Source: Strongyloides papillosus (Eukaryota; Nematoda; Chromadorea; Rhabditida; Strongyloididae). From it: 64,000 nucleotides of DNA. Of this stretch, positions 22,518 to 33,691 are shown one piece after another. The notes under the pieces are model-generated. The model ran no database searches. It saw only the letters and a program-made list of their open reading frames with translations, and was not told the origin of the DNA. The position numbers and the translations under genes are program-made. The stretch lies in assembly GCA_005656395.1 (NCBI GenBank), contig SRSI01000046.1, positions 744,001-808,000 on the forward strand, given 5' to 3'. Each line of letters opens with the position of its first letter. Positions within the stretch are counted from its first letter, which is position 1.

Positions 22518-22974
22518 ATGAGTTTATTTGTACGTTCCTCAAGATTGAGAAGAATATTTGTTGGGAAGAATTATTGTCACACGACAATCAATGAAAAAAG
22601 TATAATTGATACAAAGTAGGATATATTTTTATTGTTGTTATTGTAGTAATAATATATTTAGGCTTAATCCACGTCATAAAAATATTGCTGAAGGTAAGAT
22701 AAATCCAATACAATATGATTGGGAGAAGGAAGTTTCACAGTTACGAGAGAGATTCGGAACATACGGTTTAGCTTCAGGGGTTGATTTAAGTCACTTATGG
22801 CCGACGGTAGAAGAGATAAATGAAATCCAAGCGTGTAAAATGTATTCACCTTTCAAGGATGTCTTAGAAATGGCTAAACTCGAAGGAGAAAAGAGAGAAA
22901 GGGAACTCGAAGAGAGGATGAAAACGTTGGAGGAAAATGAGAAAAAGTACTCAGAGAAGGCTAATGAAAAATAG
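22518..22974 (+). CDS. Mitochondrial ribosomal protein mL64 (CRIF1/GADD45GIP1)
   Basis: Exons 22518-22615 and 22662-22974 encode 136 aa. The core LNPRHKN, FGTYGLASGVDLSHLWPTV and EEINEI is diagnostic of mL64 (GADD45GIP1/CRIF1), a metazoan large-subunit mitoribosome protein near the exit tunnel that helps insert inner-membrane products. The N-terminus is basic, Ser/Arg-rich and short of acids (MSLFVRSSRLRRIFVG), consistent with a mitochondrial presequence. The C-terminal 50 residues are a charged coiled coil (EGEKRERELEERMKTLEE). It lies 157 bp upstream of ATE1 on the same strand, with AATAAA at 23024-23029 between them, so an operon is possible. Confidence 0.88.
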
Positions 22975-23131
22975 GATATTAAAATGTAGTTGTTGAATTT
23001 ATTAAGTTTAATATATGTATTTAAATAAATATTAAATTTTACTGCTTGAATTATTATATATACATGGTTATAAAACCATATGATATATGCTTATGTTATA
23101 TTATTCATTGATAAATATTAAATAATTTAAG

Positions 23132-24730
23132 ATGACGGCTGAAAATACATCATATGGAACACTAGCAATATTCAGAAAACGATCAACACTTTTTTCATGC
23201 GGCTATTGTAAAGATAATGGAAAAAGGAATTTTAGTCATGGTTTGTTTATCATAGTCGCCATATCACGATTTGCCTTTTAGGATGCCTTATTCAGTCATT
23301 AACTTATAAAGTTTTTGAATCATTACTAGATAGAGGATGGAGCAGGTAATAAAAATCTTTAAAAGGTTAAAATAGTGATATGGAGGCCAAAACTATATTT
23401 TATGTATAAGTTTTTTAGGCCTTGTTGCAATAGAACTCTCTCCACTAGGTTATAATATTACTATGGATAGAGGATGGAGACGGTATAAATAGAAATTTTT
23501 AACTTATCTTTTTATCATTATAGGTCCGGTAATTATTTATATAAACCAATAATGGATAAAACATGTTGTCCACAATATACAATACGTTTAAATTTAGATA
23601 AATTTATATTAAGTAAATCTCACAAAAAGGTTTTTAAGAATATTAAACATTTTTTACAAATTGGTGAATGTAAAACTCGCATATTAAATGAGGAGAACAT
23701 TTCTTTACCAATAAAAAAAGCGAAAAATAACTCAGAAACAGAAACCAAAGAGGAAAGCATTGATAAATCTAGGAGGATGTCAAAGAAAAAGAATATACGA
23801 AGAGAACGTGCACTAGAAAAATTAAAAAGTAAAGGAATTGATATTGAGGAGTATCAAAAAGAACGTCAAAAGAAAGAAGATAATCGTAAAAAAACACTCT
23901 CTAATTATATAGAAGAAATTAAAAGTATCGAAGGCCAACACAAACTTCAATTTCGTCTTGTCTATATTGGAAGTGATGCTTTTAAAGAAACAAAAAAAGA
24001 AAGTTACAATGTATACAAAAAGTACCAAGAAGTGATTCATAAAGATCCAAATAACTCAGAAGCCAATTGGCATGATTTTCTATGCTGTGGAAATATCTTT
24101 AAAGGTAGTGGTAGTAGTAAGACATCAAATATCACCTATGGAGCTTACCACTATCATTATATTTTGGATGGTAATATAATTGCAGTTAGTGTTCTTGATA
24201 TATTACCACATCTAATCTCTGCTAAATACTTTTATTATGATCCTCAATATGCTTTTTTGAATTTAGGAACATTTAGTGCATTGCACGAAATTTATTTTGC
24301 ACAAACTCTTCATGCATCTGATCCAAAGTTAAAGTATTATTATATGGGATTTTATATTCATAATTGTCCAAAGATGAGATATAAAGCTAATTTTAGACCA
24401 TCGGAGTTGTTATGTGACCACAGTTACCAGTGGATGGATTTAAAGGAAGCCGTTGATATGATTGAGAAGAATGATGGTAAATTTACAATATTTTATCCCG
24501 ATGTTGATGGTATTGAAACAATTGATCTGGACAGAGTAAGGTTCATAAATCCTCGAAAAGAAATTCATGGATATAGATCAATGTCCCGCCAGTCAGGATA
24601 TGAATATTTAAATGATCCATATCAAAGAGAGGTTATCCAATATATGATGAATCGAATTGGAAAAGCTTGTTATAATATGAAATTTTTTATAATTGGTGAA
24701 AGAATCAATTATGATTCGGATAGCGATTAA
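23132..24730 (+). CDS. ate-1: Arginyl-tRNA--protein transferase (ATE1)
   Basis: Exons 23132-23240, 23282-23345 (2a) and 23524-24730 encode 459 aa. A second exon, 2b (23419-23482), can replace 2a. ATE1 moves Arg from Arg-tRNA to N-terminal Asp/Glu, marking proteins for the N-degron pathway. The N-terminal domain has the conserved Cys pairs CGYC and TCCPQYTIR, the DRGWSRSGNYLYKP stretch and SKSHKKV. The C-terminal GNAT-like domain shows GAYHYHYILDG, SAKYFYYDPQYAFLNLGTFSALHEI, YYYMGFYIHNCPKMRYKANF and PSELLCD. The middle (about 95-170) is Lys/Glu-rich. An AG (23130-23131) directly precedes the ATG and may be a trans-splice acceptor giving almost no 5' UTR. Confidence 0.93.
23419..23482 (+). CDS. 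ate-1: Alternative exon 2b of ATE1
   Basis: A 64-nt segment bounded by a TTTTTTAG acceptor and a GTATAA donor. It has exactly the length and phase of exon 2a (23282-23345), no stop in the exon frame, and ends TMDRGWR, so it splices to the same RSGNY. Its start and end are clearly related to exon 2a at DNA level. Using both exons together shifts the frame into a TAA, so the two should be mutually exclusive. Confidence 0.7.
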
Positions 24731-24998
24731 CTAATTTTATTTTTTTTTATCCAATATATAATTTTTTTTTAATTTATGACATCTAGTTTAAATTAACTAG
24801 TAATTATAAAGTGAAATACTACAATGTTTAAAAGTAGTGCACTTATTCATTATATAATGCCTAGTTCCCTTCGAGACTGTCTTGTATACATTTTCTTTGC
24901 GCTGACGTGTTCTCTTTATAGGGAGTACTATTATTATTAGATATATACCAAATAAAAGGGTTTCAAGTTTATTTTAATATTTTATATATAGGAAAATA
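24731..24998. other. Intergenic region
   Basis: A short AT-rich spacer between ATE1 and the ERGIC-53 gene. An acceptor-like ATATATAG lies 8 nt before the next ATG. Nothing else is seen. Confidence 0.5.
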
Positions 24999-26450
24999 AT
25001 GAAATTTCTATTTTCTTTGGTTTTCCTAATTCCTACTCTTTTGGCTCAAATGCCAACATTAAGAAAATTTGAGTATAAACATTCTTTTAGAGCACCAAAC
25101 TTGTCCCAAAGAGATGGCTCAATTCCATTTTGGACAATAACTGGTGATGCTGTTGCAACAGGTGACCAATTACGTTTAGCACAATCCATTAAAAGTAGAA
25201 GAGGTATTGCCTGGAACAAGAGACCCTTTACAGAATCTGAATTTTTTGAAATTGAGGCTGCATTAAAAGTTACTGGACAAAGAGTTGGTGCAGATGGATT
25301 AGCTTTTTGGTATACATCACAACCTGGAACTTTAGGACCTGTTTATGGATCAAATGACAGATGGAATGGTTTGGGTATCTTCTTAGATTCATATGATAAC
25401 GATGGTCAAAAAAATAATCCATACATTTCTGCTATGGTTAATGATGGTACAAGAGGATATGATCATGATTCAGATGGATCAACTCAAGTACTCGCTGGGT
25501 GCCAAAAAGATTTTAGAAATCGTCCATATCCAGTTAGAATGAAGATTGAATATTTTAATAATGTTTTAACTATTCTCGTTTCTGATGGGCAATCTGTACA
25601 ACCACGTTACGAGATGTGTCTACGTGTAGAAAATGTTTTCTTACCTAAGAATGGATATTTTGGAATTTCAGCGGCCACAGGTGGATTAGCTGATGATCAT
25701 GATATTCTTGAATTCTCTGCTTATTCTCTTCATACAAAACCACCAGTTTCTGTTCATGATATTCCTCAAGCTGAAAAAGAGAAGTATGATGCTGAATTTG
25801 AGAGACAAAGACAACAATTTGAAAAGGAAAGAGAGAAATTCCAGAAAGAACATCCAGAGAAAGCCAAACCAGATGAGGAAGAAGATGTTGCAAAGTATTA
25901 TGAGGATGCCACTGCAAGAGAATTACGCTTAATATATGAAGCACAGACTGCAATCCATCAAATCATGCAAAATTTGGATAATAAATTGAAAGAAATTCAA
26001 AATACTCAAAATGTTCATACTTCAATGCTTCAATCAGGTGGTGGTCAACATGTTCCACAAACTGGTGGTCAAGTTCCTCAAGTTGCTCCTGGTGGTTTCC
26101 AACAACATGAGAAACAAGAGGTCATGCAACAAATTCGTGATTTAACAAACTCAATAAGAGACATGAAGAATTATGTCAATGAAGTCTATACAAGAACATT
26201 TAACATGGAAACTAAATTAAATACAGGTTCACAAAATGTAGTAAACTCTGCTCTTCAGCAACAATTAAATGCTATTCAAGACGATCTTTCTAAAGTCAGC
26301 CGTAATGTTGTAAATAATCAAGGAAAATCTGGAGATTGCCCTGCTTGTATAGGATCAAGTTTCTTTATACTTATTATTGTAGTCCAAAGTGCTGCAACAT
26401 TTGTATTTATATATTTAAGATCAAAGGAAACAAAAGCTAAATTTTATTAA
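24999..26450 (+). CDS. ile-1: ERGIC-53/LMAN1-type cargo lectin
   Basis: A single-exon gene of 483 aa. Residues 1-16 are a signal peptide. The L-type lectin domain (about 25-250) starts FEYKHSFRAPNL and carries ADGLAFWYT, the Ca/mannose-site GIFLDSYDNDG and NPYISAMVNDG, and GYFGISAATGGLADDHDI. Charged coiled-coil segments follow (265-330 and 370-440). One membrane span (about 452-472) precedes a short tail ending KAKFY. K at -3 and -5 fits a KxKxx Golgi-to-ER retrieval signal, and the aromatic end resembles the FF export signal of mammals. Such proteins carry mannose-rich glycoproteins from ER to Golgi, and CPAC near the span could make inter-subunit disulphides. Poly(A) signal at 26500-26505. 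Confidence 0.92.
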   Translation: MKFLFSLVFLIPTLLAQMPTLRKFEYKHSFRAPNLSQRDGSIPFWTITGDAVATGDQLRLAQSIKSRRGIAWNKRPFTESEFFEIEAALKVTGQRVGADGLAFWYTSQPGTLGPVYGSNDRWNGLGIFLDSYDNDGQKNNPYISAMVNDGTRGYDHDSDGSTQVLAGCQKDFRNRPYPVRMKIEYFNNVLTILVSDGQSVQPRYEMCLRVENVFLPKNGYFGISAATGGLADDHDILEFSAYSLHTKPPVSVHDIPQAEKEKYDAEFERQRQQFEKEREKFQKEHPEKAKPDEEEDVAKYYEDATARELRLIYEAQTAIHQIMQNLDNKLKEIQNTQNVHTSMLQSGGGQHVPQTGGQVPQVAPGGFQQHEKQEVMQQIRDLTNSIRDMKNYVNEVYTRTFNMETKLNTGSQNVVNSALQQQLNAIQDDLSKVSRNVVNNQGKSGDCPACIGSSFFILIIVVQSAATFVFIYLRSKETKAKFY

Positions 26451-26814
26451 TTATTTGTCAAAATTTTTGCTCTTTGACTTTTCTCTCCTTGTTATTTTAA
26501 ATAAAATTTTAAAACATAACTACATATTTGTCTGTTATAATTATACCTTATCAATTCAGCAAAGTATAATGTATTAAATAATCACAGTACTCTTATCGAA
26601 TTTTTTTTTATTGATATTTACTGAAGAAATATTCTTTTAACACAGTAGATGTATCAATATATTTCTACCGGAAGAGTGGTAAGGAATTAAGAACCATAAA
26701 ATTTCTTATCTCATCAAAATGTAAATATATCCGGTTCTTAAATACCGTGATATGGAAGTGAAATTTTGTATATAAAGAATAATCTGAGATTGATTTTCAT
26801 AGGCTAATATTACC
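26451..26814. promoter_or_regulatory. Upstream region of the aspartic protease gene
   Basis: Holds the ERGIC-53 3' UTR and the promoter of a gene whose codon bias suggests strong expression. TTATC/GATAA words (26595, 26706, 26710) could be GATA-factor sites of the kind that drive intestinal genes in nematodes, and TATATAAAG at 26769-26777 could be a TATA box. These assignments are tentative. Confidence 0.4.
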
Positions 26815-28228
26815 ATGAAGTTCTTTATTGTTTTATTCGCTTTTATCTGCGTTGCCTCAGCAGCTGTCTTCCAACACCAACTCCACAAAGTTGAATCTAC
26901 CCGTAAACGTCTTACAAAAGCAGGAAAATGGCCAGCTTACATGAAATACAAGAATTTCTTGAGACAACAAGCTAAAGACCAAGTATTAGCTTCAGTTTCC
27001 CAAAATGTTAACGATTACGATGACTTGGAATACCTCGGAAACATCACCATCGGAACACCAGGACAACAATTCGTTGTCGTTCTTGATACTGGATCATCCA
27101 ATCTCTGGATTCCAGATGTTACCTGTGGACAAGGAGGTTCATCTGACTGCCCATCATACTGCAGTGATGCTGATTTCTGCCAATTCCTCTGTGACCCAAG
27201 TTGCTGTAGCTCAGAGAAATCCGCCAAATCTAACTGTGATGGAAAGAACAAATTCGACTCCTCAAAATCATCAACCTACGTTAAGAATGGACAATCATGG
27301 ACCATCCAATACGGATCAGGAGATGCTAATGGTTTCCTTGGACAAGATACCGTTACCTTCCTTGGAAGCAAAGGAAATCTTGCTATCCCAAAAACCACCT
27401 TCGGACAAGCCCAACAAATCTCTTCTGACTTCGCCAATGACCCAACTGACGGTATTCTTGGTCTTGCTTTCACCTCTCTTGCTGTTGATGGAGTTACTCC
27501 ACCAATTATTCTTGCCAACCAACAAGGACTTCTTGATAAGCCACTTTTCACTGTCTACCTTCAACACGATGGAGCCGTTAACGGAAACATCGGAGGAGTT
27601 TTCACATACGGAGCTATTGACAGTACCAACTGTGGACCAGTCATTGCCTACCAACCACTCTCTTCTGCCACATACTGGCAATTCAAAATGAGCTCTATTG
27701 CTTTAGGATCAGCCACCTTCTCTACTGGATGGGATGTTATCTCTGATACTGGTATGTTATATTAATTCTTATAAAAAAATAATAATCTAAATTATTTTAG
27801 GTACCTCACTTTTGGCTGCTCCATCATCAATCGGTAAGTTTTTTTTTCAAAAACTTAACACTATTTTTTATTTTTTACTCCTACAAATTTATATACTTTT
27901 TCATTCAAATTATAATAATTTATTTTCAGCCGACTCTATTGCCTCTGCCGCTGGAGCTACATACAATGACGAATATCAAGCTTACTTGGTCAGCTGTACC
28001 GCCAAAGTTTCAGACATGACACTCACTATTGGATCAAAGAAATACACCATTCCAGGATCTAAACTCGTTGATGACGTTGGTATTGGAAATGGACAATGTA
28101 TGTTCGGAGTCTTCGGTATGGATATTGGTATGGGATTATCATTCATCCTCGGAGATCCATTCATTGAGAGTTACTGTAACATCTTCGACTTCGGAAACAA
28201 CAGAATCGGATTTGCTCAATCTAAATAA
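26815..28228 (+). CDS. Pepsin-like aspartic protease (gut type)
   Basis: Exons 26815-27751, 27801-27833 and 27930-28228 (33-nt middle exon) join to 422 aa. Signal peptide MKFFIVLFAFICVASA, then a propeptide with basic residues, then the A1-family protease. Catalytic motifs: VLDTGSSNLWIP and, across the first intron, ISDTGTSLLAAPSSI; the flap Tyr is in IQYGSGDANG. A Cys-rich insertion follows the first active site (CPSYCSDADFCQFLCDPSCC), as in nematode ASP-1-like digestive enzymes. Codons are strikingly biased toward C-ending forms compared with neighbouring genes, which in such AT-rich worms marks very high expression. Likely secreted into the gut lumen or lysosomes. No apparent break. Confidence 0.93.
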
Positions 28229-30341
28229 ATATAATAATTAGATTATATTGTACTATAAAAACTTATCATTCTAATGAATTTTTTTTAAAAAACATTTATA
28301 AAATTAATTTTATATTATTTAATTAAAGGAAATAAAATTAATGATGGTATATGATGCTATAAATTTAATTTTACAACCCTTTTTATAACACTAGTTGAAA
28401 TTTGGAAAGAGAAATTCTATAAATTCACAATAATATTGAATATAAACATTAAACAACTATGATATCATTTTTAATGATCTTGTTTTAAAATTTCCCAAAA
28501 GTCTGTTAAAATAAATGGTAACAAATGTAGTTTAAAGATTATGTTAAAGTTGTATTTTTTACCAATATTAAACTTGTTATATTTATAATTAAATAATACT
28601 CTTTCATTTATTAAAGTTATTATTATTCTTAAGATTAACATCAAGTTTTTTTTTCTGGTATTTATAAAGAATTAATCACAGATATTAGAAAACTAATCTT
28701 TTGAAATAATCAATAAAAAAATTGCTATGATCTTATTGAATACGAGCATATTTTTTTTTTACATTCTTTAATAATATGTCCATAAAAAACTAATTCTTTA
28801 ATACGATTTGAACATATTTGTTATACAATTACTCATCCACATGAATGTAAGTTTTAAGAATGCATATTAAAAAAATAGTAGTTAGAATTAAAAATAAGTT
28901 TAAGTATGTAATATAGATGTTATTTTGCCATATTAAGTCTTCATTTTCTCTGACATAGTTTTTTCAATTTGAAAAAAGTACTTTTTTATGAATGTGCTTA
29001 TAAATGTCTAGCATAAAATTATGGAAAAAATTCTTTTAAATTTATTATATCTTCTTCATTAGAAGCGATATTTTCAAAAATTTATACAATTCTAATAATC
29101 ATTTTAACTAATTTGAATATATTACCTAGAAAATTATATTATTCCTATCTTTTATGATTGTAAGTATATTGTTATAATAATCAATTTAATCATTACATTT
29201 TTATTACTTTAATGTATATACATAATCCCCCTTAAGCATACTGAAGTTTGATCTAATAATTGGCGGCTAAGGACAATCTTTTTTGGTCAAAATGTGTTAG
29301 GTCATAGAGCGATTAATTTTGGGATATATACTTTGATGCTATTTTAAAATAATCTAAAAATTTTTTATTTATTTTATTCCACTTAAAGAAAATTATTTAT
29401 TTTTTATCTAGTTATATAATATTTAATTTTTATTTTCTAAAATATAATTCAAGAATTTTCATATTTTTTATTTTTAACCAAATGAATATATTAAATTTGT
29501 CAAAATTACTAAATGCTCTTATTTAAAAATTTTCTTTTGATAATATGAATTCACAAAATTTCAAGTAAGCTGATTATTTAAATTACATAGATTAATTTTA
29601 AGTTTAATAAGATAATATTTTTTAAAATGTGTAGATAACATTGTTACTCCTTTATTTGTTATTCTTTCTTTATCAAATATATCTTTAAATATATGATATG
29701 AATAAATTTAAAAATGAATAAAGAATTATTGGATAACATTAAACTAGAAAAACATAACTTTTATTAAATAATCTAAAAATTACTAAAATAAACTTTTTAT
29801 TTCAGACTTCTATACTTAATTTTGTAAATTTAGTTGCGTAGACAAAGGAACACACTACTTTTGTTTTATCATTTTTCTTTGAATCAAATTTTTTTTGTTT
29901 ATAACAAAGAATCTACTGTCAAAAGAATGTTTAAAAATGTATTTTTATTTAAACTATAATGGAAATTTTATGCAAGATGTGATTTTAAAAGATATTAATG
30001 ACTGTAAAAACATTGATTCGTTTTGTTGACAATTTATTTGCAACATTATATCATTTTATATTTTAAAAGTTTGATATCTTTATTCTAACATTAATTTTTT
30101 GAATATTTTGAAATAATATGAATACAAAATTATAGAGAGGAATTAGTCTGTCTATTCCAAGATTTTAAATGATGTTTAATCAAATATTACAATAAGATGC
30201 ATATAATTTTTTTATTAGAAAAACATAATGTTTTTTTTCTCAATTTTTAGTAATATTTAAAGACAATGTCTTGGTGAAATTTCTTTATATTAATTTTTTT
30301 CCCTTTAATTTTTCAGACATTTTTATATATTCCAGGAAATT
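28229..30341. other. 2.1-kb gene-less stretch
   Basis: Very AT-rich with homopolymer runs. One slightly GC-richer block at 29225-29335 ends near T-runs, but I could assign it no RNA family. No coding exon is supported. Confidence 0.55.
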
Positions 30342-31616
30342 ATGACGATTACTACGAGTGCCGTAATGAAGGAAATGCAAATACTGGAGCATAAAAAACA
30401 GACTAATCAAATTTATAAAGTTGTCTTGACAGGTGGACCATGTGGCGGAAAAACTACGGGACAAGTGAGTTTTGGATTCAAGTACCACTAAACTTGATCA
30501 CCTTTTTTGTAGGAACGTTTGGAATCATTTTTCACTTCAATTGGTTGGGTTGTTTTAAAAGTTCCAGAAGCAGCAACAACTTTAATGAAAGGTGGAATTC
30601 GTTTTGGGGATTTAACTAAAGAACAGCAATACATATTTCAAGAGGAACTAGTTGCCACTTTACTTCGCCTGGAAACTGTCTACTTTCGTCTTGCTGAATC
30701 AATGGTTAAAAAATCAAACGTTTTAATCATTTGTGATCGTGGAGCAATGGATCCATCAGCTTACATGTCAAAAGAAGAATGGGAACAGCTATGTAAGAAT
30801 ATTAACATAGACACATTTCATCTTCGTGAGACACGTTATAATCAAATTGTTCATATGGTTACTGCTGCTGATGGAGCAGAGAAATTTTATACATTAGCAA
30901 ATAATCAAGCTAGAAGTGAAAGTTTAGAGGATGCTTTAAGACAAGAACAATTAACAAGAAAAGCTTGGATTGGACATCCATATCTAGATATTATAGATAA
31001 TGCTGATTGTAAAACTTTTGAAGATAAGATCTTAAAAATGATTCAAGTAGTTTGTAAAAAAGCTGGAGTTAAAGCCGGTGATAGATTGGATAAGAATACA
31101 AGAAAACGTAAATGGCTTGTTTCATGGTACGATGATAATGGTTTCGATGAATTTGTCCAATTTGCAGTTTCTCATACATACCTTAAAATTGGCGGCGATG
31201 AAGATAATATTCAAGTGAGATTAAGAAAGCGTGGTAATAATAATAAAGATACTTATACTTTAACAAAAAGTCAAAATATATCAGGGGAGAGAATAGAAAC
31301 AATATGGCAAATTAGTCATAGAGAATATGATAATTTTTATAGACTCCGTGATACAAGTCGTTGTACTTTGTTTAAAACTAGAAAATGTTTCAACTATGGA
31401 AACCAATATTTCCATCTTGATATTTTTGTCCCCCCACTTCCCCCATCTTGTATGGGAAAGAATTTGATGATCCTAGAGACATATACTACAAAAGCCCCTT
31501 TCACTGATAAACCAGAATTACCAAATTTCATGAAAATAGTTAAAGAAATTACTGGAAATAAGGAATATTCTATGTACAATATTTCAAATTTAAATTCAAA
31601 ATCTTTAAATCTTTAA
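30342..31616 (+). CDS. TTD14-like P-loop/CYTH protein
   Basis: Exons 30342-30464 and 30513-31616 encode 408 aa. The N-terminal AAA_28 NTPase domain starts KVVLTGGPCGGKTTGQ (P-loop 31-39) and shows KVPEAATTLMKGGIRF, VLIICDRGAMDPSAYM, ETRYNQIVHMVTAADGAE, and AWIGHPYLDIIDNAD. The C-terminal CYTH-like half has FVQFAVSHTYLK, VRLRKRGN, and FNYGNQYFHLDIF with LMILETYTT. This arrangement matches Drosophila TTD14 (TRPL translocation defect 14), a GTP- and phosphoinositide-binding protein linked to membrane-protein trafficking. Substrate in worms is unknown. Start at ATG 30342; a second ATG at codon 9 is also possible. A TTTTTCAG site at 30309-30316 may be the trans-splice acceptor. Confidence 0.88.
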
Positions 31617-33664
31617 AAATAATTTTAGCATAGTAATTTCAAAAAAGGTAATTTTTTAAGTTTGATAATCACATCTCGGAGCTTTTTTAAACCATATCAT
31701 GATATATTAATTTTGTAGAATATTTTTATATTAGGTTTTTTAATAGTAAAATCGTGAATTAAAATGTGATTCATTTTATTTTGAAGTAAGATAATAGTAT
31801 CATATCATTTAAAATTTTACATTTTTTTTTCGATTTATGCTTAGTAATAAAAATATTTTATCTCATTAAAAGTATATATTCATCATTTACACAAGTTTTA
31901 TTCAAATTATAAATTTTGGCTGATTTCTGTAATAAGTAGTTAATGAAATATTGTAAATATTAAAAATTTAAAAGTGATTTTTAAGATTTTTGACTTAATT
32001 TCAAGAACAAATTGTAGTAATATAAAAAAGAACAGAAATTAGTGGAGAAATTCAACAGCTATCATATCTAATTTTATTTGGAGATTGTAAAATCAGCTTG
32101 TTAGCGTAAAAAAGTAACGTAATGGATAATTAAAAAACCAATTAATTAAAAAAAGTTTAATATAAAAATAATTTTATAAATTCCTCAAAATTTACTCGAT
32201 GGAGTGGTAGTCTTTAAGTTTTGATAGAACAATATGCAAGTTTTGTTAAAACTCACCTGTGTGTGGACGTTTTGGGTTATTTTTAACAAAACTTTACAAA
32301 AAAAATTTGCCAAAAATCTACTTAAAATATTCACAATATAATGAACTCAAATCTGTCTTGTTAGATTTTTACTTTTCTCAAAAACGACTTCTCTACTGAG
32401 CAAATTTTGACAAAAAACTAAAATAATTCTTAACTTACAGCCTTTTTAGAAGAAACATTACTTAATTAATATTCTAATTAACTAAAAAATTTATTCTTAA
32501 TTATGATTTTAATTTTTCGAAATTTCTTTATCTATATACGATATTTAATTTAATCATAAACACCTTGCAATAATTTGATCTAATAAACATGTATAGAATA
32601 AACTTATTTAATCGGTATATAAAAATTTGCCAACAAAATGGTTTTCTAATTTGAAAGATTTAAATATTTTATATATTTCAGCAGTTTTTCTATTAACATA
32701 ATCATGATTTATTAATTCAATTGAAATATTAATACATTCATATATTTTAAATTGATTAATCGACAATATTTGATTGGTTTTTATTATTTTCTATATTTTC
32801 AGTTAATTGAACAATCTGATATGAATAAAATGAGGACAAAAGAAGTAAATTTTGATTATTATAGTTTTATTTTTTCTTTCAAATTCAATCAAATAAAATT
32901 TGGCATCCCTTTCAAATATATGGAAATGTTTATTACATCTTTAAATTATCAAACAATACCTTTTGTAGTCTAAGAAAGTACATATTGTTTATCATTTTAA
33001 TGATTTGTAAAATTTAAATTAATATGGTGATTAGCAATCAACCAACGGTATTTATCTAACAATTTTTTTTACATCTTGATAAATAATAATAAAAAATACT
33101 TTCTTGTGGTGTTAATAAAACTTTTTTAGTAGATTATATCTATGGTTATTTATTTTAAATTTACATCCATAGTTATGTTGTGAGAAAGAAAAAGTTTACT
33201 TATTATAACTTTTTATTCCTCATACATTCATAAATATGTGATCTTATTTAAATGTGAAAATAGGGTACTATTTTACAATAAATTATAGGGTTTGTTTAAA
33301 ATATGTTTTATATTGTTAACGCTTTCGTTCAAATAGATTTGCAAAAAAATCCTTTTACTAGTATTAGTGCTTATGAGTTAATTTTTATTACATTATATTT
33401 TGTAAATATTATTAACTTGATTAATAGATCAGATTTACGTGATATGGCATATTATAAAAAATTTTTCAAAAATAAATTTTAATGTAATACAATAGTAATA
33501 TCTTTAAATGTTGTAAATTATTCCTATATATATTTTTATTACTCATTTACATAAAAAATTACGATAATTTTAAATTATTCAACTAGTAAAAATATTATAG
33601 CCTTATATATATATCAAGATGCATTCAACAATACTATACCGATAATATAACTTTTTTCATTTTA
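31617..33664. other. 2-kb gene-less stretch
   Basis: AT-rich spacer. A frame at 32752-32973 is Phe/Tyr/Asn-rich without motifs and is not accepted. An acceptor-like CATTTTAG lies near 33664, shortly before the next ATG. Confidence 0.55.
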
Positions 33665-33691
33665 GCTTTTAAGGTTTTTATACAATTTACG

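Noticed and set aside
27005..27691. Long overlapping frames on both strands within the aspartic protease
   Set aside because: Shadows of a gene with strong codon bias, which suppresses stops in other frames. The protease motifs fix the real frame.
29225..29335. GC-richer block followed by T-runs in a gene-less stretch, considered as a pol III RNA
   Set aside because: No A/B boxes, no stable fold that I could draw, no known RNA signature.
32752..32973. 73-codon frame in the spacer before the orphan membrane protein
   Set aside because: Low-complexity aromatic and Asn-rich peptide, no signal peptide, no conserved pattern.
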